A stretch of 64,000 nucleotides of DNA, from contig JAHLJT010003656.1 in assembly GCA_031308135.1 (NCBI GenBank), positions 50,328,421 through 50,392,420 on the forward strand, written 5' to 3'. Made by a program: the position numbers and the translations under genes. Position 1 is the first letter of the stretch; the number at the start of each line of letters is the position of its first letter. The stretch comes from Acheta domesticus (lineage: Eukaryota; Arthropoda; Insecta; Orthoptera; Gryllidae). Shown here piece after piece: positions 12,001 through 27,000 of the stretch. The notes beneath the pieces are model-generated. The model saw only the letters and a list, made by a program, of their open reading frames with translations, was not told where the DNA came from and did not search any database.

Positions 12001-15000
12001 TCCTGTACTTTTATGCTCCACATTCCGCTAATCTCGATTTCCAAACTCTTGTATTTGAGAGAATTTCTCTGCCTCCTTTGTTACGACGTGTTGATCGCAC
12101 GACACAACATCTACAACTAAAGATTTTTTCTCCAAATATCGGACAACAATCTCACGTTTATTTGCTACTATTGTGCAATCAGTTTTAATTTGTTCGTCCT
12201 ATTGTACACAGTTCAATAGACATCACAGGTTTTGTTGAATGGGCATGTGTTTGGAACCTCGAGAGCGGCACAGTTCTACACAGTGGGCGGTACAGTTGTG
12301 GTGACTTTTAAATTATTCGATCTTTGCTAGAATTGGGCAAGATGAGACGACATAATCAATGTTTCTACTAGCTTCTGAAAGATGCGGCTTTTGTCATTAG
12401 TAAAATTTAGAAAACCGCTCCACTATAATGTGTTCCAACGTCTGATCTTGGGTAGCTATCAAATCTGCTTCCGATTCTGGCTTCATTTTTCGCCTTTTAA
12501 ACCAAATAAATGATTGAACTACATTTATATCTGCACCTTGTCCATTCTTTTTAATACCGGTGATGGAGTGGTTTGTCTCTTCACGATTTCTTTTTAATTT
12601 TTTGTCTCACATTTCATGTTAAGTAACATCAGAAGTTCAGAATCTTTGTTATTCTGCGTGTCTTATATAGTGTTTTTCGTAATGCTTCTTGCTAAACATA
12701 CAATGTGGGTAGGATAGTCTTGATGGCTGAGTAAATATTTTCAGATCCCAACTATAGTGCCAGGAAGTTTCAATTTGTCTGAGGCCTCTTCCTCCTTCTT
12801 TACAAGGCACATCGAGTCTGTATATTAGCTCGAGGGTAGGCGACATAATGCATTGTAAGCAGTTTTCTGATTTTGCGATCCATGATTTGAATTTCGTGCT
12901 CATTCCAGTCCACAACCGGGAGAGATGGCTCAGGGGATCAACTTATGTCACTGAAGTCCCACTGACCAAAAGTCCTAGGTTCAAGTCCCGACAAGATATT
13001 CGTCAGTAGCTGGTAATCTAGGTCGAATTCAGTCGCTGTCTGGAGGGGAATTCTAGCGGCCGGCTGCTCTGATGGGTAGTTTTCCATGGTGTCTCCGATC
13101 AACACCAGGCGAATTCCGGAGCAGTACTCTTATAAACGGGCCATAGACCGCGCGCGATCTTTCTTACCTCTTCCTTGTCCTCTCCCCATAGCTTACTTAC
13201 ACTTACACAAACATGCGCTACACTACCACACATACTGGGAGACCGCTCGGGAGCTTATGGATTGTCCCGACTGGACAGGTGTCTCGCTGGTGGGAGATAC
13301 CTGTTTGGGGTAAACCACGCTAGCCAATGTTAGGTCGGCGCTGGATCGAGCCATGGGGGAAGACCAGCGCCACCGCACGAGCAAAACATGCATTACACTT
13401 ATGGGATGGTCGACACTAATGACCCTAGTAGTTGACGCCCCGGATTTTCTAACAATCAATCAATCAATCAATCAATTCAGTCCACTAATCTGGAAATGAA
13501 CTCATCTTCCAAAAGCAGACTTCTATTTCTGGAATTCAGAGCGGAATGTAGGACGAGTCACATTCTTCAGTTATACTCCCAGCACATTCTCTCTTTCATT
13601 GTGTCTTTTGAAATGTTCTCACATTCTTAAATTCCCAGATATTTGTAAGTTTTACCTGATCCAAGATCTTCAATCACAATGTACTTCTCAACTTCAATAA
13701 CCTCATTTTGTATCTCTTCAAATTAATGTTTGCACACTTGTTAAGTTCATACTTCATTCATGTCATTGCTAAAATCATTGACGGCAGACAGCGTTTGAAA
13801 GAGAATTGCTTCATCCTTAGCAAACACTTTAAGATAGACCATGTAAAATAAATTTGATACTGGCCTTTCATGATTGTGAACATTGTAACCAATGTCAGTT
13901 TCCGACAACTGTCTATTTAATGGAATCAAATTAATATACATCAGCAGAGGGGGTAGCAATTCTCCTTCAAACATTTTCCTGTTAATCTGAATATTTCTTG
14001 TTTCCATTACTTCCTTACTACTATAAATTAATAAACTTGTGTTCCACGACTTTCTACTACCCTTGAAAAACTCAATAAGTCTAAGGATGATATCGACAGA
14101 TCTCCATGGTCTTCCAAATCCTATCGTGTGGTACATACTGCAATTTCATTTATTTATTATATTCTATTTATTGTATTACTATATTTATTATATTATTATT
14201 ATTATGACTTTTTGATTGTTATTATTAATTTTATTATTGACAACACAATTAATTGCTAATTTCATGATAATATATTTATTTTAAACTGTTATTACCCAGA
14301 TGAATTCTCGACGCAAACCAACGAAGATTTTGCTAAGAAAACGCAGCCGCGAAGCCAAGCAAAGAAAACGAGATATGTCGACCATTCAAAAGAAGACGAA
14401 ACAGAAACAGATACAAGTGATGGCGGTAGCAGAGCTTCTGAAGAGAGCACTAACATATATAAACAAAACACAGGTTTGATACGTAAATAATGCTAATATT
14501 CAAAATCATTTGCTTAATTCATTTTTTAAAATTTAAATCGCGATATTACAAAATATTGACTACAGTTCTTTGAACATTTTCTGGAATTGTGGCACAAGTG
14601 AAAAAGCTCCTTCATCAATCTTGAAAAGTAATTTTTAAAGCTTTTTTCATAATATGGAGATCGTGCACAGAATTTTTTCTATGATTAACTTACCGTTGCT
14701 GGTTTGTCGCATAAAATACCTACTGTACTATGTATTGTAATTAAAATATGTGATAATTGTTTTCAGAATATTTTAAATGTCATTAGAAGGAAGCAAAGCA
14801 CGTATTTTTTTCCCAAGAAATTATTATTTTGCTAATTTCTGATTTATTACAGCTTACACAGAAAATATACCTTCTGCTCAAGTGTCCGCTAATTACATTT
14901 GATTTTGAAAGACAATAATAGCTTTAAGGAAATTTACTTTGAATCACCGAATGTTATATCAAAACTGCTGTCCGTCAAAAAAATTATTCTTGTAAATAGT

Positions 15001-18000
15001 GTCACTTGTCGTCTCTTTTAGTTTCCGAAGTGAATAACATGTTTCCTGATCCGTAACTTGTCTTTGAAAATGTGCATATTTTTGAGAGATATTAACTAAT
15101 AATATACGGGGAAATGAAACAATTACAACTAAAGTGGGTGGTATAAAACGTCAAAGAGAGAGTTGCTTAACACGGAATGTAAGGCATGACTCCTATTTTG
15201 ATCAATTACTCAGTGTTTCCTCTTAGAGCTCGTATGTTCACCTTAACGCGATCCAAGGACACTTCCTTATCGAATTAATTATACATTGACTGTCACTCTC
15301 TCGTTACACCTCTGTTTTTGCTTTCCCCTGCCTTTCTCCTTAAAATCACTTTTAACATTAAGGTGTACCTCTCTCTTAACAATTATAAACTTCTTGACGA
15401 ATATCCATTTTATTTTCTTGTCGTTTTAAAGTGTGTATTTCATTACTAGTATTGTGGTTACCTTCACATTCAAGTTCTCTTAAAGTGAATGAAACGTTCG
15501 TATTAATTTTAAACTCAGACAAATTTGTGCGTACACGACGAAGTGTCCTTGAGAATGTACCCTAATGCATGTGTTGGAGGTAATACCATGTGTTCCACAG
15601 GTAAAGGGCAATGCATCATGGGACGGATGTCACCGTATGTCCCCAGCAACCGTGTTCCCAGTCGTGTGTCTGGTATGAAACATATTTTTGTTACAAGTAG
15701 AGATCATAAATATCAATATCCAGCAATCACAATAACCGACTTAAACCTTAGATTTTAATCTGAGTTCCTTTTCCAATTCTGATGAATTGTTGATAAATGC
15801 CATTCAATAAACTTGCTGTCCGTTTGCCTGTACGTGAATGAAAAATAATATTGGGAACTCTTTTTCAACTGAATTTCTCTCTTTTTCTCTTTCTCTCTTT
15901 TTCGTATTTATCTACTGTGGATTGTCAGAAAAAAAACGTTTTAGTTGATAGTGGTTCCGGGCACGTAAACTACTGAGATAATTAGTTCCATAAGTGTAGT
16001 GCATGTTTTCATCAGAAGATGGCTGTGATATTCCTCCGCTGAAAGGCAAGATTTGCCGCCGACCTACCATCGACTACCGGGTTTTCCCCAACCATATACT
16101 TCCCACCAGCGGGACACCGGCACAGCTAGGACAAGCTTTAATCCCCCAACCGGTCTTTTGGCATGTGTAGTGGTGTAGTGAATGTTAGTGTAAGTGTGTG
16201 CAAGGGATGAGAATGGGACAAGGAAGAGGGAGGAAAGATCGCTTGCGGTCCATGGACCGTTTGTTAGGGTATTGCTCCGGCATTCTCCTGGTGTTGATCG
16301 GAGAAACCACGAAAAACTACCGATCAGAGCAGCCGACCGCCTGAATTCTCCTCCAGATAGCAACTGAATTCGACCTAGCGGACAAGCTAGTGAGATGTAT
16401 TTCGTGAGCTGTAAACGATCTACAATTTAAGTTCTCTTCACTTCGCCAGACTCTCAGATCTGGTAACAGCCTCGCCGACAAGAAATCAGTTCGCGAGATA
16501 ACTTTTTGGCGTGAAAACATATCGTCTCCATTTCGTAATTTCTTTCATAGGCAGAAGAGTGCAGTTTTATAATTTGGAATGTAACTCAACTCTCAATGCT
16601 CTCCAAGTGCAAATTTGTGAATTTCTGTCAGGTATTCATTTTGCGCAAGCAATCCTTTTCGCCTTCTCATTCCTATTGCATTCATATAAAATTAATGTGT
16701 CACGTGCACAGCATGTACATGTGGTCAGTTTTGACACACATCATAACTTGTTCCGCTGATGAATAACTGAACCTTGCTGTTCGCATGCGATTTCTGTTCT
16801 ACCAAACACCGGACAATGTGTCAGTGAGTGTCTCCTAAAATGCACTATAATTACGTACCGATAAGACCGATCTACCTCTCCAAGCCTCTGCAGTAACTAC
16901 GGGTCCTCTTAGTGCATCCAGTGCTGCGTAATTGTCCATCCAGTGCTGCACCTTTGTCAGCTTCAGTATTGAGTACTGTGAACCAGTGTATTTTGTCCTA
17001 CCTTTCAGGTGGTATCATATGGTTCACTATACTTGGGGTTTTATTTCTTGGCGCTTGGGGGCGTGTCTTTACGATGGAATATCTCACGGTATTTCGAGTC
17101 GTTCATAGTCGTGTCACTGGGACTCCTAGCGGCACGACAGAGAACTACGCGAAATACCGTGAGATATTTCATTCTGAAGATAAACCTCCGTGAGCCAAGA
17201 AATAAAAACCCAAGTATACAGAACTGTATTTTGGTCCTCTCTTACAGGTGATATTGCTGTATACTAAATTCATTCCATGTGTGTGATGTATGTTTTTTTC
17301 TGTTTTTAACACGTACCTCATTATAATGCTGTATTGCTTAGGATCAGTTTCAACTGGGATCCACAGGGCTCCACGCTGTGCATAAATAATTTAAATGCAT
17401 CATTCAGCCCACTTTCTCTTCTATTTAAAATGTACAGTCCGGGAAATGAATGTACAGTCTTCATTTACATTAATTGCATTGCTTGCAGAAGAAAAATCGC
17501 AAAGTGAAGACGAGAGTACATCTAATTCGGAATCAGTATCGTCCACCGAAGAAACGGATGACGAGAGCGCGAAAAGCACCGAAGAGAAGACGCCGAGAAA
17601 GACTAACGAGTTTGAAGCAAAAGCAGATCAGAAGAAGTCCGAGAGCCAAGCACCAGGGAATGATAAATCTTTACAAAATTTGTTGATGCAAAGGGCGGAA
17701 TCCACACCATCACATGCTGCAGGTTGGAAATATTTAAATTTATTTATTCAGTAGGTTTACATTGTATTAATATTCATTTTCCTATAACCATTATACATCC
17801 TTAAAATTTTCTATTGTTACGTTACTTTAATTAATTTTTTCCGTTTTATTTTATTTTTACAGTCTTCTGAGTTTTATTTTTTGTTCTTCATTGTCTTCAA
17901 TATTCCTTGTATCCATGTCGTTTTCGGTCTACCCCTTTTTCTTCTACCAATTGGTAATATTTACATTATTGATTTATGGCCGAACACATTTTTGGTTCTA

Positions 18001-21000
18001 CGTTTGTCTCGAGGTTCCACAATAATAGAGCAAATTCGATCTGTATCTCTGAAACGTGCATGAGTCAAATGCGGCCTCTGAAAAGCGACATTTAACCAGA
18101 ATTTGTAGTTTATAGCTAATATGCAGAGAAGCTTCTAAAACTTCTATTCTGGTAGAAATATGTATATACCTTTCAAAATCTTATAAACAGATGTAATTAC
18201 ATTTAAAACACAGATATTACAAATTACTTCCGAAAAAAAGTATATAAGATCAAACAAAATTAATATCCGAATCGTGAAATTCCTTTTGTGCAAGGAATAA
18301 GCGAACAGAAAGGCGATTTCTTACATTAATCTTACATTAATTTTGTATCTTAACTCTTTGACAAAATAATGAATAAAACAACAAAGCATAGGAAATTACA
18401 ATTTCGTAAATATTCTAACATAATGCTGCTAAAACAAAACAATTACTGCTGAATTGGGCAAAATGTTAAGATAAGAGAAATTTATTTAAACTGCAATTGG
18501 GTATAACCCAGTGGCAGCTTATTACATAAATAAGGTAATAAAACTAACATGCATAAGGTAATGTAACTAATATACAAGTACATTAACAAAACCTAATTTG
18601 TATAAGGACTTGTGTTCGGCCCAGTGGCGGATCCGGGGGGGGGCATGCCCTCCCCCAAGGACCTACAGTTTTCGTTTGTCATCTTCCTTTATTATGGAAA
18701 ATTGATTTAAATATTTATGTATAATTATTTGTACATGTTGTAAAGAATGTTGTAAAGAATCACATACACTACCAAAATAATACATAATATATAAAAACAA
18801 ATATGTTTGTTATTTAACTAAAATTTGTGATGCGCCCTCCTCGCCCAAATGATTGGCTTCATCCGCCCCTGGTTCGACCCTACTACGAGGATGATCCATA
18901 CATTCCCACGTCAAAAAAATTTGCAAATCATCTCAAAATCTTTCAAGTAAATAAATATTTAGAAATTATCTACAGTGAAACAAAATCATAAAATGCCAAA
19001 TAAATACCGTAAAATGAAAAAAAGTTGAAACTCGTCTGAATGTGATTCCTTTTGAAGTTCAATTTCTCTTTTCGATCGAAACATTATTCATCCTCGTAGT
19101 TTATATATCCTCCAAACAAAATCTACTATTGAATGAAGATCGTTACTGTCCACGGTCGGGACTGATGGTGAAGGAATAATGGACGTTCTCTGCAAAAGCG
19201 CCATGTCACTCCTCCCCTCCATCTCCACAATCAACGCTTATCAGGTGAGACGCAAGAAACAAGCACAGAATAATGATAAGATTTTCCGTTAGAGCCAGTA
19301 CTAATTTAAACTTATTTTATTCAAAAATAATGCGGTAAAGGCAAAACTGTTTTTCTTGTGCTTCTTTTGAGGCGGTGTCAGTAGTGTATAAAAAGTGGAT
19401 ACTAATAAAGTAATTTAATATTACAAATCGGTAAATATTAATAATTTAATTAGTTTACTAGTATTTGAGTTATTTATCAACTGCGTATATTGTATTATCC
19501 GCCCACGTTTTCTTGAGCTCACGCTTCACTCGTTGCAAAAGGAGGGGAGAATTTGGTTATTTTGACAAAAACTATTTTTGTCTCCAATATGTAGTTCGTT
19601 TTTCGATGCAAAATAGTTTCTATTTCACTGGAGTAAACATTTCTTGTTATCAGATTTTTGTCTAATACTACTAATTTACCACGTGATACAATTCACCCTG
19701 TTTATAATTGGTGTTTTATTATACAATGTATCAGTGGTGATTTAGTGTAATTTTTGCAAACTCGAATAACACCATGTTTTTTGACCCAGGAGGGAGATAA
19801 CCCCAGTTCAGCAGTGCTCACTACTTTACGCGCAAACTACAATTCTCCCTTTTATCGCAATTGGTCAGAACACAATAAAACAAGTGGATCTCTTCATTCA
19901 GTTGAAAGCAGACTTTCGAAAATCAATCTACAGAAAGGGAGAATTAACCCACCGGACAAAGATCTTAAACGTAGGAGCAACTCTGGCAGCGACGATGACA
20001 GCTCTACCGATAGCGATGCAGATAGCGATACAGATCGAACAAGAAGCTCAGAAAGTTCCGATCGGAAGCGAGTCGTAAGTCGAACTATCAGCAAAAAGAA
20101 GAAGAAAAAAAGAAGTCGCCGAAAGCACGCACGATCCAATACTAGTTCGGAAAGCAGCGGAGATCGCGGAAGGAAGAAGCTTCGGAGAGACAGTTCAGGA
20201 AGCAGCAGCAGTAGCAGCGGCAGCAGCAGCAGCAGTGACGATTCCGAAGCAGAGAGCCCTTTGCGACGCAGGAGAGACCATGGCGGCCGGCACCGCGGGC
20301 CGCAAACAGCTGCCAGAAGCTACAGCGACGAGCTCTGGCGGCGGCGCCACGGACCGCGGGGCGCGCGCCTGCGCAGTCGGCGCGGCCGGCGCAGCAGGCG
20401 CGGCCGGCGCAGGCGCAATGGCGGCGGCGGTTCGCGCAGCCCCGCGTCGCGCAGCACGGTCAGACTGCGCAGGCGCAAACGTCGCCCCAGGACCTGCCGC
20501 AGGAGAGGCGTCAAGAGCGCCGCGAAGAGAAGGCAGGAGAGCAGGTGGGACAGCGACACGGAGAGCAGCGGACGCGAACCCGCAGGGCGACAGAAGCTGC
20601 GTCGTCGCCGCCGCCGTCGTCACCCCAAAGGTTTGTCTTCTTTTTTTTCTACCTCTTCTTCTTTTCCAACATTCATCGTCTTTTTCCTCTTTTCCGTCTA
20701 CTTCTTATTCTTCTAGGCGGGATCTAGAGCAACTGGACGCAACCCGGGATATTTCGGTTAGATTCCCGGATAGAGCATTCAATTCTTTAAAAGACAAACA
20801 TTATTATTATCATTATTTTTCCACTACATCACGACTGAAAATGTTATGAGTCGGCTAAAAACATCTACTCCATGTTGCAACCAGCTACCTAAGGAGCAGA
20901 TTCGGTGATTATCAGTGCCTCTACAATACTTTACGCAAAATGTGGGCTGTTCCAAATAAAGCAATTTCTTGCACTTCCAAGTCTTTTGAATTACCTGGGA

Positions 21001-24000
21001 GTTTAGACAAGTTCTTACACAAATTTTGCGGAACAAATCCCAGAGCTCCGATAACTATCGGGACGACCTGTGCTTTTACGCCCCACATTCAGCTGATCTC
21101 GATTTCCAACCTCTTGTATTTAAGACGTTTCTCTGCCTCCTTGGTAACGACGTTTTGATCGCAAGAAACAACAACATCGACAAGTAAACACGATTTTTGC
21201 GCCAAATCCCGGATAGCTATATCCAGTTTGTTTGCCGCTATCGTGCGATCAGTTTGAATTTCTTGGTCGTACAGTATCATACACAATCCAACAGACGTCA
21301 CCGGTTTTGGTGAGTGTTCGTACCACTTGGGGCATGTGTTTGGAACTTCGAGGGCGGTACAGATCTGCCAGTGGAGGTAGCTACACACCCTGTCGTGTCT
21401 TTTCAAGTATTCGGTCTTTGGTGGGATTGGACAAGCTGAGACAATGTGATCAATGGTTTCTACTTGCTCCTGGCAAATGCGCCATTTATCATTTTGGGGA
21501 ATTTTGAGAACCGCTTTATCATAATGTCGTGTTCTCAAGGCCTGCCCTTGGGCAGCTATTACAAGTGCTTCCGGTTCTGGCTTCATTCTTCCCCTTTTAA
21601 GCCACATAAATGATTGATCTTTATTGATCTGCATCTTGTCCATTCGTTTTAGATATTGTCCGTGGAGTGGTTTGTCTCTGCACGATTTCTTTAACATTTT
21701 TTGTGTCTCACATTTCATGTTAAGAAGCTTCAGAGGTTCAGTGTCTCTGTCGTTCTGCGTGTCTTGCAGTTTTGTTCGCAATGCTTCTTGCTACACTAAC
21801 AATGCCTCTGTTTCCCATTCTTCGGTCAGATTTCATGACCTGCCTTGTTAGAGGGTCATCTTGATGGCTGACTACATACTTTCCCATCCCGACTATTGCG
21901 TTGTGCCAGGCGGCCTCAATTTGTCTCAGGCCTCTTCCTCCTTCCTTACGTGACACATAAAGGCTATGTACATCAGATCGAGGGTGGGCGACATGATGGA
22001 TTGTTAGCAGTTTTCTGGATTTTCGATCCATGATGCGAATTTCTTGCTCAGTCCAGTCTACTAGTCCGAAACTGTATTCGGCTACAGGCACTGCCAATCT
22101 ACCAATTGCTGATATTTTATTCCTGGAATTCAGAGCGGACTGCAGGACCAGTCTCACTCTTCTGTAATACTCCCTGCAAATTCTCTCTTTCATTGTGTCG
22201 TTCGAGATGGCCTCACATTCTTCAATGCCCAGATATTTGTAAGTTTTACCTGGATTATCATTATTATTATTATTATTATTATTGTTATTATTATTATTAC
22301 TTTTATTATTATTATTATTATTGTTACTATTATTATTATTATTGTTATTATTATTATCACTAGCTGAAGTACCCGGCGTTGCCCGGGAATTATTACAGAA
22401 TATTATTAGACAGGAAGACTAATTCCATCTTTTCATGCCCTGCGGCTGGGCCTACATCTATATCTTTCATTGTATCTCTTCTCCGCTCTACTCCTTCCTG
22501 CCATGATCTGTCCGTCTCCGTCCCGATAGCAATGTGTTGCTAGTACACAATAAATTGACAATGTACTGAACCACTTAACAAAACAATATTAACTTCATCA
22601 GAAGTGCTAGAGACTACTGATATTGAAATTTGAATAATAAAATAGAAACCAAGGACTCCAAGAATATTTTATTTGCATCGACAAATATTTTTGTATAAAT
22701 TAATATTTGCTTATTTTTGTACAAAAAATGGATGATTGCATTAATTGTGAGAAATTGATATACAAAACAACACATTTATTAGTCTCCACATGTAAAGAAC
22801 CATTGTTGCATTACATATCACTGCACTACTTGGTCTCTAGCTCATATTAAAACAAAGTTCAACAGGGTCAAAATTAACTGCAAAGAAGACAACTGGCATA
22901 TGAAGAAAATGTAATTACAACAAATGTACAGAATCACTGTAGAATGTTTTATGTAAAACGACACATTTTGTAAATTAAACCAAAGCTTCAGGGTACACCA
23001 CATTGGCAGTTTCATTATTTTTTGGAAGAAGCAAGAATTGGTTATCTTTTGACCCAACACGGGAGAGTGCTACATACAGCTGACCGTGAGAGAAGACGCT
23101 TTCTCTAAGATCGACACCAACAAACTTGAAGGATTGTCCTTGAGCTTTATTTATTGCAATAGCGAAGTATGGTTTAACTGGAAACTGCAGCCTTTTAAAT
23201 TGAAAAGGTAAATCAGACGGAATCATTGGAATTCTGGGTATTAGAGCATTTTCAGCAGATGCTGGACCAGTAAGAATTCTGGTGTGTAAAATATTGTTGG
23301 CAAACTTAATTATTTGAAGTCGTGTTCCATTTCAAAGTTTTGGGGCATTGAGGTTACGAAGCAATATAATAGGTGTACCAATTTTCAAATTTAATATATG
23401 TGGTGGAAGACCTGCTGGGTTGAGCGAGTTTAAAAATTCTGGTGGATAATGAACACTCTCGTCATCATTCAGAACAGTGTCAAATGATCGATATTCTTTT
23501 GTTTCTGCTTGAAAGCGCTGTAGGATTTGATGATTAATTTCATCTACCACATCATTTTTTGGAGACAGTATAACTCTTTCACAAAACCATGAGTGTGTCT
23601 TATTTAGGATTGTTTGCACATCCTCATATATCTTCTGAATTAAATCATCTATAGTGTGAACCACGTGACCATACCGATGATCTACTAATATATTTTGACT
23701 ATTGATATTGGTAACTGAACCGCTTCCAACTGCAAGAAGCAATGCTGCAAATTGCGCAGAATCTGAGTCATCAGTTAACAAAGTCCTCATGTTTGTACTG
23801 AGAGTCATTATTTTAACGTTCTGCCAAATTGGGGATGTCTTTAAGCTTGCTTTGATTGTATCAGCTCTAGTGCCTTTAACAATTACAGGCAAGGTTTGCC
23901 GGAAGTCACCAGAAAATACAACAGTAACTCCTCCCATTAATTTGGAAGATGATCGTACATCCCGTAACATTCTGTCAACAGCTTCTATGTGACATCTGTT

Positions 24001-27000
24001 GCTCATGGTGCACTCATCCCAGATAATTAATACTGAATCACGAAAAACCTTTGCAATAGAACTATTCTTACTAACATTACATGTTGCTTGTTCTATAAAA
24101 ATTGTGTTCAAAGGCAATTTAAAGGTAGAATGTGCTGTTCTCCCACCTTTTAATAATGTTGCTGCGATTCCAGAAGACGCGACTGCAATGACAGTTTTTC
24201 TCTCTGATCTACATTTATCAATAAGTAAATTGATTACAAACGTTTTACCGGTGCCTCCTGGGGCATCAATGAAGAACAGGTTACCGTTGTCATTTTGAAC
24301 ACTGTCAATAACTGCGCTGAAGATTGTTCTTTGATCAGAAACTAATTTTGGCAAATTTTCTTTTAGGTATCGATGCACATCACACATACTATATGTATCT
24401 TTTGTATAGTCAGAACTTTGTCTACTTGGCTCAAGAATACCAAAATCACGAAGTCGCTTATCACTGAAAGATGCAATAATGTCTTCTAGAATAATTAATC
24501 CTTCATTGAATACATCCACTGAGAATGGTAAATCTTGGTTGTCTTCATGCAAACGCTTTTGAAAAAGAATATCCTCACACATGACTTCCTTGAATTCACA
24601 CCACAAACTGCTTGGATCAGATGGCTGACAGAATACCAATAGTATCGCAAATAGTTCACGAATATGTGATGGTGACTGTGTAAGTGCAGCATCACTCAGC
24701 GTGTGTTTCCAATGCTCATCATTTTCTATGAGGCCCAGTTTCTTACATGCTGTCTGGTAAGAAGGCTGTACAATACTGTTCACTGTTTTTAGCATAGCAA
24801 AAGAAGTTGGACCACGAATGTGATGTAGAAGCAGACGAAGGTAATAGCATTCTGTGAAGTTTGGATGCACAGTGTAAACTCTTCCAAGAGCAGCATCTTT
24901 CCTTACACCCAAATGCCCTGCAACCAGTTGTCCACGTTTCCTTCTCTGCCAATTTTTATTTCTCCAGACATAAAATGCGGGCACTTCACAATAAAGCAAA
25001 GTTTTTGCAAAATCATCATCTTGGCACAGTTTGAAAAAGCCAGTTAAAGTTGTCTGAGGAGGATTTTCTAAAACTTGCAGAATATTATGCTGGTTGAAAT
25101 ACACCCTTTGACCATTTTCTAAGTGCACCGCCAGATGAATTACAGCTGGGTATCTTTCATGAATTGGCAGCTCAAATATTCGCCAGAAGGCTTCCGATGT
25201 GCTCAAGTAGCGACCATTTATGTACTTTTCAATTTCATTGCAATCATTTTGTACAGTAAAAGTTGCTCGATCATTACCTTTGTTAACATACTTAGTAATG
25301 TATTTGATTGCTTTCACAGAGTGACAGTATTCTACATTAATATGAGCTGAAAAGCATCTGCTTAGGACTGGTGAATGCGGAACAACCCATCGATTATCCA
25401 CTTGTGTATCAGAATGTCTACCCAAAACTGCAATGTGACCACCATCTTCAGGCGAACGTCTCCTATAAAATGGATATCCATCATTGTCTGACTGAGTATG
25501 AACAGTGAAAGAGCGTGGGAATCTCTTATTGCATTTACCATTGACCATACATGGCGATCGTGAATTGTATTCTCCACATGGTCCATGAATCATGTGTTTG
25601 GAAACAATTTCGTAAAGAAGAGGATCTTCTTCTTTATTGGGTATCTCAGCACTAATAATTAAGTCAATTTCATCTGGTTGTATTTTTCTCTGAAGCCAAA
25701 TCAGAATATGAGCATGGGGCAATCCTCTTTTTTGCCATTCTATTGTTGACATATGGCATACAGTTGCGCCAAAAATGTGGTTTTTGGTGATCAAATTCAT
25801 CAAGTTTTGGTATTTCAGATGAAATACACGTGAAATAATATCATGTCTGTCATGAGGATTCTGTCCCACATACAATTCATGTCTGATTTCTGGCCATTCG
25901 GGGTTGCATGTCATTGTAATAAAAAGATCAGGGCGACCATGGTGTCTCACGTATGTCATAGCATCCTGGGTTTTCTCATGGAGGTACCTTGGTGAACCAG
26001 TAAAAGTAGATGGTAAAATGACCTGCTGTCCAATATTTAGTGGATTTATGTTAGCGTCATTGTTAATTGCATCTCGAAGATGAATGTAGTTCTCTGCTCT
26101 TAATGTTTTTTGATTTTGTTTGATATATCCAAGTCTTTCTGTAATCATTTTAGCAGCCATGTCAACAACAAACTGATTCAATAATTGCTGGAACATTAGC
26201 AGAAAATTTACTGTACCTTCCCTCACCATAAATCTATAAGAATAGTATTGCATGCAAGATATTTTCTTTGAAAGGTTTTGGTTTGCTCTTCCTGAAATTA
26301 CTTGTGGAATATTAATAGAATACCCATCTTCTCCATTAACAAATATGAGAGGATACTGAAGAGGGTCGTAAGCACGATGTAACTCTGAAACACGCTGTAA
26401 CTTTCCATTTCTACTGTGCAATACAATATCTCGGTGCCCTTTATATTCATCCACCAGTAATATAGCCACTTCATTTGTTGTTGGTTGGTTGAAACAGCCT
26501 CTATGATAATTGACAGGGATAATGTCAGCTCGGATAAGGATTTTGTAATCCAGAATATTTGGAGGTGCTTGTTCTATGGCAGCCTTGAAACTTTTAATAT
26601 ACTGATTGTGTGTGTGCAACAAACTCTGTATCATTTGTATAATTTCTGGATTTAAATTAGGTACAATATTTTGACGCAAAGACATTTGGTCTGCTTCAGA
26701 AAGGAAATACACCTGCAGAAATCCAGGGTTCGTTGTTGGAAGTAAACTACCAATGCGATGATAAATTTGGCCCTGAATTTTGAATGTAGGCATGTAAAAT
26801 CCTTCTTTATGTTCTGTACAGCCAAAAGATGTCATCTGAAAAAGACAGTTGTATTGTCTCAAATGGCGTAGGAAATGCTTTGATAATGGATGTTCACCAA
26901 GTAGCAGGCTTTTCAAAATGTCAGGAGGCTCCACCAAAGGCCTTAACTTTACTTTCCCATTAGAACAACACATGCTATTATGTTCGAATGCCCATTTTTT

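Noticed and set aside
15519..15599. Possible exon between gene 1 exons 3 and 4
   Set aside because: Start in phase 0, end in phase 1; a phase-1 entry hits a stop. It cannot fit the gene.
20195..20849. Long Ala/Gly/Pro-rich frames on both strands over gene 1 exon 5
   Set aside because: They follow from GC-rich DNA opposite or out of phase with the Ser/Arg-rich coding frame.
22106..22363. Tyrosine-rich frame
   Set aside because: Translation of the (TTA)n microsatellite.
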